Positions 1 through 6,526 are shown, counted from the stretch's first letter. The stretch: 19,260 bases of DNA from H111-94 sp034436045 (GCA_034436045.1 DAOTVZ010000016.1:1-19260), one strand, 5' to 3'. The notes: generated by a model from the letters alone, not told the origin. Translations and numbers: made by a program.

Positions 1-15
1 TAGTGTCTAGTCGGC

Positions 16-58
16 ACATGCATGATGCCGGTAATACCTGTGCCGGTATCATGCACGT
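16..58. repeat. Imperfect palindrome / hairpin near window start
   Basis: Arms 16-31 and 43-58 are reverse complements at 14 of 16 positions, around an 11-nt loop (32-42). The central part is TGCATGATGCCGG against CCGGTATCATGCA with one G-T wobble. No U-run follows on either strand, so it is not a convincing intrinsic terminator. It could be a small intergenic repeat or the remains of a terminator for a gene left of the window. Nothing else is supportable in 1-150. Confidence 0.5.
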
Positions 59-152
59 CCATATCTATGCTATTCACATTATTCTCGCCGCGCGTTCCAC
101 TATTTCCTTGCGCTATGAGACACACTGAAACAAGATAGGACAGGTTTTTCAC

Positions 153-223
153 TTTAAAAATGAAATTCTGCTCCATCATTGCTCATGCTGCGGGCAATGG
201 TGGAGCAGAATCCCATTTTTAAA
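153..223. repeat. Long near-perfect 30-bp hairpin upstream of tgt
   Basis: Arms 153-182 and 194-223 pair over 30 positions: 27 Watson-Crick pairs, one wobble (176/200) and two adjacent A-C mismatches (163-164 against 212-213). The loop is 11 nt (183-193). The outer parts of the arms are A/T-rich (TTTAAAAA and TTTTTAAA) and the inner part is CTGCTCCA-like. It could act as a bidirectional terminator, because the A/T-rich outer arm gives U-rich 3' ends, or be a miniature inverted-repeat element or structured RNA. It sits about 95 bp before tgt. Confidence 0.6.
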
Positions 224-317
224 CTTTTTAGCCCTCCCTTGACGCCTGTGCGACAATGAAAGATGACTATGGCGAAACCCATGTTAGAATTTTTCTACGC
301 ACTCATTTGACGGAAGC

Positions 318-1499
318 ATGACATTTTTTTCTTTTACTATTGACGCGGAGTGCCCAGACACGTGGGCGCGCGCAGGCACCATCAATACGCCACACGGCAG
401 CATTCGCACGCCTATTTTTATGCCTGTGGGTACACAGGCAACGGTCAAGAGCGTCTCGCCGGAGGAACTACGCGAGGCGGGCGCGCAGATCATTCTTGCC
501 AACACCTATCACCTGATGCTGCGCCCCGGCTCAGCACTGATCCAGGAGTTTGGAGGCCTGCACCGTTTTATGCACTGGGATGGCCCCATTCTCACCGATA
601 GCGGCGGCTTCCAGGTCTGGAGCCTGGGCCACCTGCGCAAGTTGAGCGAGGAGGGCGTCACCTTCAAATCGCACCTGGATGGCTCAACGCATATGCTGAC
701 CGCCGAGCGCGTCATGCAGATTGAGGCCGAACTGGGGGCCGACATCATTCTCCCGCTCGACATCTGCGCGCCCTATCCCGGCACACCCGACACGGCCCGC
801 GCCTCCATGGAACGCACACATCGCTGGGAGGAGCGCGCCCTGTTCGCCAAAGAGCATTATCGCCCGGAGCAGGCACTGTTCGGCATCGTGCAGGGCGCAT
901 TCGAGCCGGAGCTACGACGCGAAAGCGCGCGCGTTATTGGCAACATGCCTTTTGCCGGTTTCTCTATCGGCGGCCTCTCCGTCGGTGAGCCAAAGGCGCT
1001 GATGTGGGAACTGCTCGCTTACGTAACGCCGGAACTCCCCCGCACTAAGCCACGCCATCTGCTCGGTGTGGGATCGCCGGAGGATCTGGTGATCGGCGTG
1101 GGATTGGGCATGGACATGTTCGATTGCGTCTTACCGACGCGCGTGGCCCGTCACGGTGGTCTCTTTACGCACGATGGACGCATCAACATCAAAAGTGCGC
1201 GCTACCGCAGCGAGCAGGGGCCGATTGAGGCCGACTGCACCTGTTACACCTGCCGCAACTACAGTGCGGGCTACCTGCGCCATCTCATTCAGGCCAACGA
1301 ATACCTGTATCTGCGCCTGGGCAGCATCCACAACATCCATTTCATGTTGACTCTGGCCGCGCAGTTGCGACAATCGATCATCGACGGCACCTATGTAACT
1401 TTCCGCGACAAGTTTCTGGCACGCTATATTCCCGCCTCCGAGCAGGTACGCGAACAGCAGCGGGAAAAATGGAAACAGGCCCGGCTGCGACCGGTATAA
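318..1499 (+). CDS. tgt: tRNA-guanine(34) transglycosylase (Tgt)
   Basis: 393 residues, the normal length for bacterial Tgt. The enzyme exchanges guanine-34 in the GUN anticodons of Asp, Asn, His and Tyr tRNAs for a queuosine precursor (preQ1 in most bacteria). Visible family landmarks are FMPVGTQ (34-40), TDSGGFQV (93-100) with the substrate Asp at 94, GIVQG (189-193), GGLSVGEP (218-225), the nucleophile Asp in MFDCVLPTR (D269), and the zinc site C307-x-C309-xx-C312 with H338. The preQ1-pocket segment reads PLDICAPYP (146-154). The Asp and Cys are kept, but the usual Glu between them is Ile. The ATG at 318 matches the family N-terminus; only GGAAG directly before it resembles a ribosome site. 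It is followed 25 bp later by the LipM-like gene, so the two are probably co-transcribed. No other queuosine gene is in view. Confidence 0.96.
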   Translation: MTFFSFTIDAECPDTWARAGTINTPHGSIRTPIFMPVGTQATVKSVSPEELREAGAQIILANTYHLMLRPGSALIQEFGGLHRFMHWDGPILTDSGGFQVWSLGHLRKLSEEGVTFKSHLDGSTHMLTAERVMQIEAELGADIILPLDICAPYPGTPDTARASMERTHRWEERALFAKEHYRPEQALFGIVQGAFEPELRRESARVIGNMPFAGFSIGGLSVGEPKALMWELLAYVTPELPRTKPRHLLGVGSPEDLVIGVGLGMDMFDCVLPTRVARHGGLFTHDGRINIKSARYRSEQGPIEADCTCYTCRNYSAGYLRHLIQANEYLYLRLGSIHNIHFMLTLAAQLRQSIIDGTYVTFRDKFLARYIPASEQVREQQREKWKQARLRPV

Positions 1500-1524
1500 C
1501 ATCTGACGCACAAAGGGGAGAGAT

Positions 1525-2367
1525 ATGCAGCAGAGCAAAGCATACCGCTTTCTCAACACGGGGTTCCAGGACACGGCCCTGAATATGGCGATTGACGAGG
1601 CCATTTTAACGCATTATCTACGCGGCGAGGCACCGCCGACCTTGCGTGTGTTTCGCTGGAAGCGTACCGCCATCACGCTGGGTCGCTTTCAGGATGTGGA
1701 GCGCGAGATCGAGGTGGAACGCTGCCAGCAACAAAGCGTGGAACTCGTGCGCCGTCCTACCGGCGGGCGCGCCGTATACCACCGCGATGAATTCACCTAC
1801 AGCCTTGTCATCGGCAAACGGGAGGGGGTGCCGGGCGGTGTCGTCGCTGCCTATGCCTATCTGGCACAAGGCTTGATGGCCGCGCTAGACCGGCTGGGCG
1901 TGCAATCTGTTCTCAGTGAGGAGCATGTCAGCAAAAACCCTTCGGCGGCCTGCTTTGCCTCCTCTACCCAGGCCGACCTCACCGCCAGCGGCTATAAGAT
2001 CATCGGCAGTGCACAGGTCTGGAAAGATGACGGACTCCTGCAACAGGGGTCGCTCCCCCTGGAAGATCGCGCCAGCGAATTTTTTGCGCTGCTACGTTTC
2101 CCTGATGAAGAGACACGCGCACAGGCACTGGCCCGGTATCACACCAAAACGACGCCCCTGCATACCTTCAACCCGCAGGCAAGCTGGGATGATGTTGCGC
2201 GCGCCTTTCATGAGGGCTTCAACTCCTTCTTGCAACACAACTTCGTACCAGCAGAACTCAGTGCATCAGAATGGGAACTGGCCCGGCAACTGGCAGAGGA
2301 GAAATACAGTAAGCTTACCTGGAAGGCGGAAAAGGTGCAGCTCATCACACAGAATACCCAGGTATAA
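1525..2367 (+). CDS. lipM: LipM-type octanoyltransferase (BPL/LplA/LipB family)
   Basis: 280 residues of the cofactor-transferase fold that loads octanoyl or lipoyl groups on lysines of E2 or GcvH proteins. N-terminal NMAIDEAIL (20-28) and the RRPTGGRAVYH segment (76-86) are the family's ligand-binding loop. The ASGYKIIGSAQ segment (154-164) carries the conserved Lys (K158). A cysteine at 143 in the AACFASS context corresponds to the catalytic Cys of Bacillus LipM. That Cys, the TGGRAV form of the loop and the length (B. subtilis LipM is 278 aa) favour octanoyl transfer from ACP over ATP-dependent lipoate ligation, though a lipoate ligase role cannot be excluded. The start at 1525 has a clear ribosome site, AAGGGGAG, at 1513-1520. 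No lipA or lipB is in the window. Confidence 0.85.
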   Translation: MQQSKAYRFLNTGFQDTALNMAIDEAILTHYLRGEAPPTLRVFRWKRTAITLGRFQDVEREIEVERCQQQSVELVRRPTGGRAVYHRDEFTYSLVIGKREGVPGGVVAAYAYLAQGLMAALDRLGVQSVLSEEHVSKNPSAACFASSTQADLTASGYKIIGSAQVWKDDGLLQQGSLPLEDRASEFFALLRFPDEETRAQALARYHTKTTPLHTFNPQASWDDVARAFHEGFNSFLQHNFVPAELSASEWELARQLAEEKYSKLTWKAEKVQLITQNTQV

Positions 2368-2369
2368 CG

Positions 2370-2398
2370 TTGCACGAATATCCCAGGTGCGGTACAAT
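2370..2398 (+). promoter_or_regulatory. Sigma-70-type promoter for the GlcG-like gene
   Basis: TTGCAC (2370-2375), 17 bp spacer, TACAAT (2393-2398), starting directly after the lipM stop codon. It would start transcription near 2405 and leave a leader of about 100 nt before the start at 2503. Confidence 0.6.
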
Positions 2399-2502
2399 AG
2401 GCGCACGAAGCGATAACCGTCGAGAGATACTAGCTCCGCTTGGAGCGTGTCATTTTCTGCTATCATAGCACATCGTAACAAGCCAGAAGGAGTTGCAGGG
2501 CC

Positions 2503-3135
2503 GTGAGTATGTCGATAGACCTTGCGCGGCGCATACTGGAGGCCAGTAAGCAGCGCGCCAGAGAATTACGCAGTCCCGTGAGCATCGCCATTGTCGATGC
2601 CGGAGGGCACCTTGTCCTCTTTGAACGCATGATGTCCCCCTATGGATGGGTCACCGGTAATATCAGTATCGCCAAAGCGTCTACCGCTGTCATGTTCAAC
2701 CAATCTACCGACGCGGTCGCGCAGTGGGGAGGGGCCATTCCAGGTTTCGCCTCCAGCATGGCAACGATGACCGGGGGCCAGTTTATCATGGCCGCAGGCG
2801 GGTGGCCGATTCGCATGGGAGGCGCGACCATCGGCGGCATTGGCGTGAGCGGCGGGAACGCACCGGGACGCGATGATGAGATCGCCCGCGCCGGCTTGAG
2901 CGTCGTCGAAGCAATGGCCCCCGCTGCTCCAGCATTTCCAGTTTCCCAGGCAGTTCCGCCAGCGTCACCGGTATCCTACGCGGCCCCACCCCCATCACCG
3001 GCACCTGCCGCCAATCGAGCAGTCCCGCAGCCTGAGTTTCCCGGCTCACCTGCAACACACCATCTCCCCTCGCTATCCGAGAATAACGCAGCGGGAGACG
3101 ATTCCGTTAATCAGTTCGCCAATACAGACCTTTAG
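2503..3135 (+). CDS. GlcG/HbpS-family (DUF336) protein with Pro/Ala-rich tail
   Basis: 210 residues. Residues 1-138 form a typical GlcG/HbpS domain: SIAIVDAGGHLVLFERM (27-43), the IAKASTAVMF helix (56-65), the GGWPIRMGG segment (99-107) and the GGIGVSGG...DDEIARAG end (111-131). Members bind haem or corrinoid-type ligands or occur in glycolate and diol operons; no enzymatic role is certain. Residues 139-210 are a low-complexity tail rich in Pro, Ala and Ser, unlike the compact family members of about 140-150 aa. The GTG at 2503 is favoured because AGAAGGAG (2485-2492) lies 10 nt before it; the ATG at 2509 is 16 nt away. No signal peptide or membrane segment is visible, so it is probably cytoplasmic. 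It is followed 9 bp later by the membrane-protein gene. Confidence 0.85.
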   Translation: MSMSIDLARRILEASKQRARELRSPVSIAIVDAGGHLVLFERMMSPYGWVTGNISIAKASTAVMFNQSTDAVAQWGGAIPGFASSMATMTGGQFIMAAGGWPIRMGGATIGGIGVSGGNAPGRDDEIARAGLSVVEAMAPAAPAFPVSQAVPPASPVSYAAPPPSPAPAANRAVPQPEFPGSPATHHLPSLSENNAAGDDSVNQFANTDL

Positions 3136-3144
3136 GGGGCTTCC

Positions 3145-4020
3145 ATGAGCCAGGAATACACCAACAGTAGAAAACAGCGACGGGCCAGCCGCGCCAATCG
3201 TAATCGTCCCGTCCTCGTCACCTCAACCGAGACCAACGAGTCAACCCGGACCGATAGCAACACAGCGACGGAGCAGCCATCCGCCGCCATCGCCACAGAA
3301 ACGCCACTCACTACCGACAGCCAGCCTGAAACAAAGGCGGCTCCGGCTACCGCGACGACACCGGCCTCAGGTCAGCGTACACGTCGCCTGCCAGGTTTCT
3401 TCTCCACCGTAGGTAAGAAAGAAGAGAACGCCCAGGAAGAGAAAACGAGCATCGCGCAGGCACGCATCGCTCGCGCCATCCGAGCAAAGGGTATTACCAG
3501 CACAACCGGCAAAGTCGAGGCCGTAACATCCGAAAGTACTGAAAAAAGCGACAAACGGGCCACAACCACGCAATCGACCGAGAAGACCACGCCCAGACCG
3601 GCGAGCCGCAATCCAACGAATCGACCAACCACTTTCAAGACGCGCTACATCATCGGCATGGTCGTTTACCTGCTCGCGGCTCAGCTCATCGGTGCGCTCA
3701 TCACCAGCACATTCACAGCATACAAGATCGATAGTGTTCTGCTTCAATTCCCACTCTTCGGCAGCGTGGCAGTTATCCGCACCTCGACGCTCATCTACCT
3801 GGCCATTTTAATCATACTCCTGGCCGTGCTAGCTCGCTTCGACCTGCTCCCACGCAGCCTGGGTGCGATGACCAACACCCAGACCGGTCGCAGTAGCAGC
3901 AGTAATAGCAGCAGCAACAAAAGTGAAAGCCGCAAACTGCCCACTGTGCGCCAGGGCGTCCAGGGGGCCGATGATGACCTGTACCAGCAATATCGTGCGA
4001 ATCAGCGCAAAAGGAAATAG
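3145..4020 (+). CDS. Hypothetical membrane protein, disordered N-terminus, two TM helices
   Basis: 291 residues, family not recognised. Residues 1-165 are Thr/Ser/Ala/Glu/Lys-rich, repetitive and probably disordered; the start is basic (RKQRRASRANRNR, 9-21). Two hydrophobic helices are visible, roughly 168-190 and 206-231, joined by a short loop. The C-terminal tail has a Ser/Asn run (about 250-260) and ends QRKRK. The first helix is preceded by a basic stretch, suggesting both long tails are cytoplasmic. AGGGGG at 3135-3140, overlapping the previous stop codon, serves as ribosome site for the ATG at 3145. It is therefore an operon partner of the GlcG-like gene. It may be an adaptor or scaffold at the membrane, but nothing in the sequence proves a function. 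Confidence 0.8.
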   Translation: MSQEYTNSRKQRRASRANRNRPVLVTSTETNESTRTDSNTATEQPSAAIATETPLTTDSQPETKAAPATATTPASGQRTRRLPGFFSTVGKKEENAQEEKTSIAQARIARAIRAKGITSTTGKVEAVTSESTEKSDKRATTTQSTEKTTPRPASRNPTNRPTTFKTRYIIGMVVYLLAAQLIGALITSTFTAYKIDSVLLQFPLFGSVAVIRTSTLIYLAILIILLAVLARFDLLPRSLGAMTNTQTGRSSSSNSSSNKSESRKLPTVRQGVQGADDDLYQQYRANQRKRK

Positions 4021-4029
4021 CGTATAGAG

Positions 4030-4081
4030 AATGTTGTGCAAGGCACTGGCGCACTGACACTCCTGTACCCTGCACAACATT
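4030..4081 (+). terminator. Probable terminator after the membrane-protein gene
   Basis: An 11-bp perfect stem (4030-4040 with 4071-4081; AATGTTGTGCA and its complement) encloses a 30-nt loop and is followed by TT. The large loop and short U-run make it weaker than a textbook intrinsic terminator. It lies 10 bp after the stop codon at 4020. Confidence 0.4.
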
Positions 4082-4113
4082 TTCTCTCTGGATAAAATTT
4101 CTGCCTGCCTCTT

Positions 4114-4327
4114 GGCTCTCTATCCTTTAGGGGGATGGTGGTGGTCGGTGTAGGGGTGTCATTCATGACGCCCTGTGCGCGCATCGACGGGTGGTCAGGA
4201 TGTCATGAATGACGCCCTGTGCGCGCATCGACGGGTGGCCAGGGCGTCATTCATGACGCCCTGTGCGCGCATCGACGGGTGGTCAGGGCGTCATGAATGA
4301 CGCCCCTACACCGACGGATAGAGAGCC
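4114..4327. mobile_element. MITE-like palindromic element 1 with 8-bp target duplication
   Basis: A 214-bp non-coding element. Its ends are inverted repeats: GGCTCTCTATCC (4114-4125) and GGATAGAGAGCC (4316-4327), followed inward by GTCGGTGTAGGGG and its complement. Immediately outside, TGCCTCTT occurs on both sides (4106-4113 and 4328-4335), as expected of an 8-bp target-site duplication. It encodes no transposase and no convincing protein; small ORFs in it are by-products of the palindromes. An 8-bp duplication and GG-starting ends would fit ISL3-like or similar transposases, but the parent family is inference. It sits directly upstream of the aroF promoter. Confidence 0.75.
4154..4305. repeat. 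Four palindromic cores in a 44-bp tandem array
   Basis: Four 20-bp palindromes of the type GGGCGTCATTCATGACGCCC start at 4154, 4198, 4242 and 4286, an exact 44-bp period. The two central bases alternate TC, GA, TC, GA, so the cores alternate in orientation. The 24-bp spacers (TGTGCGCGCATCGACGGGTG plus four bases) are nearly identical, which rules out CRISPR. The array forms the interior of element 1. Confidence 0.85.
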
Positions 4328-4343
4328 TGCCTCTTTTTCCCTC

Positions 4344-4373
4344 TTGACAATATGGGCCGTGAGTCTCTATAAT
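4344..4373 (+). promoter_or_regulatory. Consensus sigma-70 promoter for the aroF leader
   Basis: TTGACA (4344-4349), 18 bp spacer, TATAAT (4368-4373): both hexamers match consensus exactly. Transcription would start near 4380, giving a leader of about 265 nt before aroF. The box begins only 8 bp after the right target duplication of element 1. Confidence 0.85.
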
Positions 4374-4464
4374 CAACATAGAATAAAGTGCAAGGTAGTT
4401 CAACGGCAGCTTGCCGGGGAACATCCTGATAAGGGAACGCAGATTTAGAAGTGGTGTGAAGACA

Positions 4465-4551
4465 ATGCTTAGCCTGATTGTCAACCAGCAACTGAATAGC
4501 TTTTATTACTGGTTTAGCCCTCCGGCATGTGCGGTGGGCCATTTAGGCTGA
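4465..4551 (+). CDS. Aromatic leader peptide of the aroF attenuator (28 aa)
   Basis: A 28-codon ORF inside the aroF leader, too short for routine gene calling. Codons 13-17 (4501-4515) are TTT TAT TAC TGG TTT, that is FYYWF: five aromatic codons in a row covering all three products of the pathway that aroF starts. The stop (TGA, 4549-4551) lies 25 nt before the terminator stem. The ribosome site is weak (GTGAAG just before the ATG). An in-frame GTG at 4456 is an alternative start. Known leader peptides of trp and phe operons sense charged tRNA by ribosome stalling at such codons; the same role is inferred here. Confidence 0.75.
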   Translation: MLSLIVNQQLNSFYYWFSPPACAVGHLG

Positions 4552-4577
4552 GCAAAAACACCACCAGACATGCCGGA
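4521..4577 (+). promoter_or_regulatory. Leader hairpin between stall codons and terminator
   Basis: TCCGGCATGT (4521-4530) pairs perfectly with ACATGCCGGA (4568-4577). After a 2x2 internal loop, GGTGG (4533-4537) pairs with CCACC (4561-4565). A competing hairpin pairs 4512-4519, over the Trp and Phe codons, with 4546-4553, over the stop codon; the two cannot form together. This is the arrangement expected of an attenuator. However, the long hairpin shares only base 4577 with the terminator stem, so classical mutual exclusion with the terminator is not demonstrated. Confidence 0.6.
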
Positions 4578-4609
4578 AGCAGAGGAAACAACCTCTGCTT
4601 TTTTGTTTG
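4577..4609 (+). terminator. Attenuator terminator before aroF
   Basis: AAGCAGAGG (4577-4585) and CCTCTGCTT (4592-4600) form a 9-bp perfect stem with the loop AAACAA, followed by TTTTGTTTG. It is a textbook rho-independent terminator placed 36 nt before the aroF start, inside the transcript driven by the 4344 promoter, so it can only be regulatory. Confidence 0.88.
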
Positions 4610-4644
4610 TCGAAAAAGTTTTAAACAGGAAAGGACTTCTCATC

Positions 4645-5718
4645 ATGATTATCAGCTTGAATAGTACAGCCAGCAACGAAGAGCGAGCCGACGTAATGGC
4701 ACACTTATGTCGCCTTACCGGTAATCAGAAACCTGTTTCCACAGTCCAGATTGATGGGCAGGAAGTAATTGCTATTGATCAGCAAAGCATAGATGAATAC
4801 AATGCCACCCTCCTCAAAGATCACCCCGCCGTCGCCACTCTTACCAATGTGAAAACCCCCTACCAGCTTGTCAGTCGCGTCTTCAAATCCACCCGGAGCA
4901 GCATCGTGGTCGGTGAAGCTCATGATTGTGATCCCGTCGTCATCGGTGGTGAACATGCCGCCCCTGTCATCATGGCTGGCCCTTGCGCCGTTGAGTCGCG
5001 CGAGCAATTACTCTCAACCGCATGTGCAGTCAAAGAGGCAGGAGCGCAAATTTTACGCGGGGGGGCCTTCAAGCCGCGCACCTCACCATACCAGTTCCAG
5101 GGCCTCGGCATTGAAGGTTTACAACTGCTGGCCGAGGCACGCGCAGCCACCGGCCTGCCGATCATCACCGAGGTCATGGAACCCGCTATGGTCGATGTAG
5201 TTGCGCAATACGCCGACATTCTGCAAATTGGCAGCCGCAACATGCAGAACTTCCCTTTACTACTGGCCGCCGGTCGCCACGCTCAGAAGCGGCCCGTCTT
5301 GCTCAAACGAGGCTTCTCCTCCACTATCGACGAATGGCTGCTGGCAGCAGAGTACATCGTTGCGGCGGGCAACCCCAACGTGATTCTGTGCGAGCGCGGC
5401 ATCCGTAGCTATGACCCGCAGACGCGCAACGTCTTCGACCTGTCCTGCGTGCCCTTGCTGCACGAACTCACCCACCTGCCTGTAATTGTTGATCCCAGTC
5501 ATGCGACGGGACGCCGCGAACTCGTTCCCCCCATGTCACGGGCCGGTATCGCCGCCGGAGCCGAGGGACTGATCATCGAAACGCATCTCGACCCGAACAG
5601 CGCACTCTGCGATGGCCGCCAGTCCATCACGCCTGAACAACTACAGAGTATCGTGCGCACCACACGCCAGCTTGCTCGCCTGCTAAACGAGGAAATGGCG
5701 CTCACGCCAGTGGCATAA
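4645..5718 (+). CDS. aroF: 3-deoxy-7-phosphoheptulonate (DAHP) synthase, AroF/Thermotoga type
   Basis: 357 residues. It catalyses the first shikimate-pathway step, condensing phosphoenolpyruvate with erythrose 4-phosphate. Residues 1-75 resemble the N-terminal ACT-like (ferredoxin-fold) regulatory domain of Thermotoga DAHP synthase, which mediates Tyr/Phe feedback. The linker TPYQLVSRVF (71-80) leads into the barrel. Landmarks are AGPCAVE (111-117), LRGGAFKPRTSPY (137-149), QIGSRNMQNF (194-203), LLKRGF (219-224) and DPSHATGRR (283-291). Predicted metal ligands are C114, H286, E312 and D323. The ATG at 4645 is chosen because AAAGGA (4630-4635) lies 9 nt before it. The longer in-frame ORF from 4570 would run through the terminator and is not real. 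Control appears two-layered: attenuation in the leader plus allostery in the protein. Confidence 0.95.
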   Translation: MIISLNSTASNEERADVMAHLCRLTGNQKPVSTVQIDGQEVIAIDQQSIDEYNATLLKDHPAVATLTNVKTPYQLVSRVFKSTRSSIVVGEAHDCDPVVIGGEHAAPVIMAGPCAVESREQLLSTACAVKEAGAQILRGGAFKPRTSPYQFQGLGIEGLQLLAEARAATGLPIITEVMEPAMVDVVAQYADILQIGSRNMQNFPLLLAAGRHAQKRPVLLKRGFSSTIDEWLLAAEYIVAAGNPNVILCERGIRSYDPQTRNVFDLSCVPLLHELTHLPVIVDPSHATGRRELVPPMSRAGIAAGAEGLIIETHLDPNSALCDGRQSITPEQLQSIVRTTRQLARLLNEEMALTPVA

Positions 5719-5741
5719 CAAAATCAGCAGGGCATATATGG

Positions 5742-5790
5742 TAGGGGCGTTGTGGTCGCCCACCGCCTCTCCTGGTGGCTGCCCATCGCC
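5742..5790. repeat. Fragment of a palindromic intergenic repeat
   Basis: It begins TAGGGGCG, as do the units of the two larger elements. It continues with GGGCG (5745-5749) pairing with CGCCC (5757-5761), then a divergent GC-rich tail. No flanking direct repeat was found. It is probably a solo or decayed relative of elements 1 and 2, or a second repeat family sharing the TAGGGGCG start. Confidence 0.4.
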
Positions 5791-5834
5791 TTTCCACAAG
5801 AATTTCAGCTTGCAGCGTTTTTTAAGGCGCACTC

Positions 5835-5863
5835 TCGACTGAACGTATGCCTTATGGTATACT
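5835..5863 (+). promoter_or_regulatory. Promoter for the ANTAR regulator gene
   Basis: TCGACT (5835-5840), 17 bp spacer, TATACT (5858-5863), with TGG just before the -10 box (extended -10). The start would be near 5870. A second extended -10 (TGC TATAGT, 5883-5891) lies downstream but lacks a recognisable -35. Confidence 0.5.
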
Positions 5864-5867
5864 GCAA

Positions 5868-5924
5868 CCTACGTGGAGAGTATGCTATAGTATTCCATAG
5901 GATGTCCGATATTTGTGGGCATCC
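5868..5924 (+). promoter_or_regulatory. Tandem hairpins in the 5' leader of the ANTAR gene
   Basis: Hairpin one pairs CCTA (5868-5871) and TGGA (5874-5877) with TCCATAGG (5894-5901), with a 2-nt bulge and 16-nt loop. Hairpin two pairs GGATGTCC (5900-5907) with GGGCATCC (5917-5924) over 8 bp including one wobble, with a 9-nt loop. They overlap by two bases, so they may be alternatives. The hexanucleotide loops described for ANTAR target RNAs are not present. Confidence 0.35.
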
Positions 5925-5953
5925 AGAACATATGGGCTGCGAGGTGAAACACA

Positions 5954-6526
5954 ATGCCTACGAGAGTAATTATCGCGGATGACGAAACCATCCAGCGAAT
6001 GGACTTACACGACATCTTGACGAAGCAGGGCTATCTTGTGATTGGTGAGGCCGGTGATGGGCAGAGCGCCGTCAATCTGGCACGCGAACTGCGCCCGGAC
6101 CTCGTAATTATGGACATTCGAATGCCTGATATGGACGGCATTAGCGCTGCTGAGATACTGACACAGGAGAAGATCGCCCCTGTGTTGTTGCTCACAGCGT
6201 TCGGCGATCAGCAGTTGGTCGAGCGCGCCAAAGAGGCCGGCGTTGTCAACTACATCGTGAAGCCGTTGCGCGAGAGCGAGATTGCTCCTGCCATCGAGGT
6301 CGCACTGGCCCGCTATAACGAGTTCCGCGCGATGGAAGAGAAAGCCCGCTCATTGAGCGAGCAGCTTGAGACACGCAAGATCGTGGAACGTGCGAAGGGT
6401 CTTTTAATGGAGAAGCAGGGGCTGAGCGAGCAGGAAGCCTTCCGCAAAATTCAGAAGGCCAGCATGAACAACCGCAAGTCCATGCGTGAAGTGGCCGAAG
6501 CAATCCTCCTGACCAACGAGATGTAA
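5954..6526 (+). CDS. ANTAR-domain response regulator (RNA-binding antiterminator type)
   Basis: 190 residues. The receiver domain (about 1-120) has the acidic pair D9-D10, phospho-acceptor D54 (VIMDIRMP), T81 and K103 (IVKPL), so phosphorylation chemistry is intact. A short coiled-coil-like helix (about 125-145) leads into an ANTAR domain (about 140-187), seen as the RKIVERAKGLLMEKQGLSE pattern and ending REVAEAIL. ANTAR proteins such as PdtaR, NasR and EutV bind paired RNA hairpins and prevent termination. The cognate histidine kinase is not in the window. GAGGTGA (5941-5947) is 6 nt before the ATG. It is followed 60 bp later by the PSP1 gene, probably in the same operon. RNA targets are unknown; the tandem hairpins in its own leader are one candidate. 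Confidence 0.93.
   Translation: MPTRVIIADDETIQRMDLHDILTKQGYLVIGEAGDGQSAVNLARELRPDLVIMDIRMPDMDGISAAEILTQEKIAPVLLLTAFGDQQLVERAKEAGVVNYIVKPLRESEIAPAIEVALARYNEFRAMEEKARSLSEQLETRKIVERAKGLLMEKQGLSEQEAFRKIQKASMNNRKSMREVAEAILLTNEM

Noticed and set aside
239..270. TTGACG at 239-244 as the -35 of a tgt promoter
   Set aside because: No acceptable -10 box occurs at 16-19 bp spacing, so the tgt promoter could not be placed.
1131..1604. Long minus-strand ORF opposite tgt (157 codons), and similar antisense ORFs opposite aroF, mazG and the ABC genes
   Set aside because: They are mirror ORFs of GC-rich coding regions, without ribosome sites or recognisable motifs, and fully overlap well-identified genes.
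4154..4305. Regularly spaced palindromic repeats resembling a small CRISPR array
   Set aside because: The 24-bp spacers are nearly identical to each other, the cores alternate in orientation, and no cas gene is present; it is a 44-bp tandem repeat.
4395..4420. Possible tRNA-like or T-box sequence in the aroF leader (GGTAGTTCAACGGCAG)
   Set aside because: There is no complete cloverleaf and no T-box consensus (AGGGTGGNACCGCG). It is only a short CGGCA/TGCCG hairpin region.
4263..4448. Small ORFs starting inside the repeat elements (MNDAPTP-type peptides, also at 10478)
   Set aside because: They arise from the repeated ATGAATGACGCCC palindrome, have no ribosome site and overlap promoters; they are not genes.
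4570..4644. N-terminal extension of aroF starting at 4570
   Set aside because: It would translate through the terminator stem and U-tract. The ATG at 4645 has a proper ribosome site and matches the family N-terminus.
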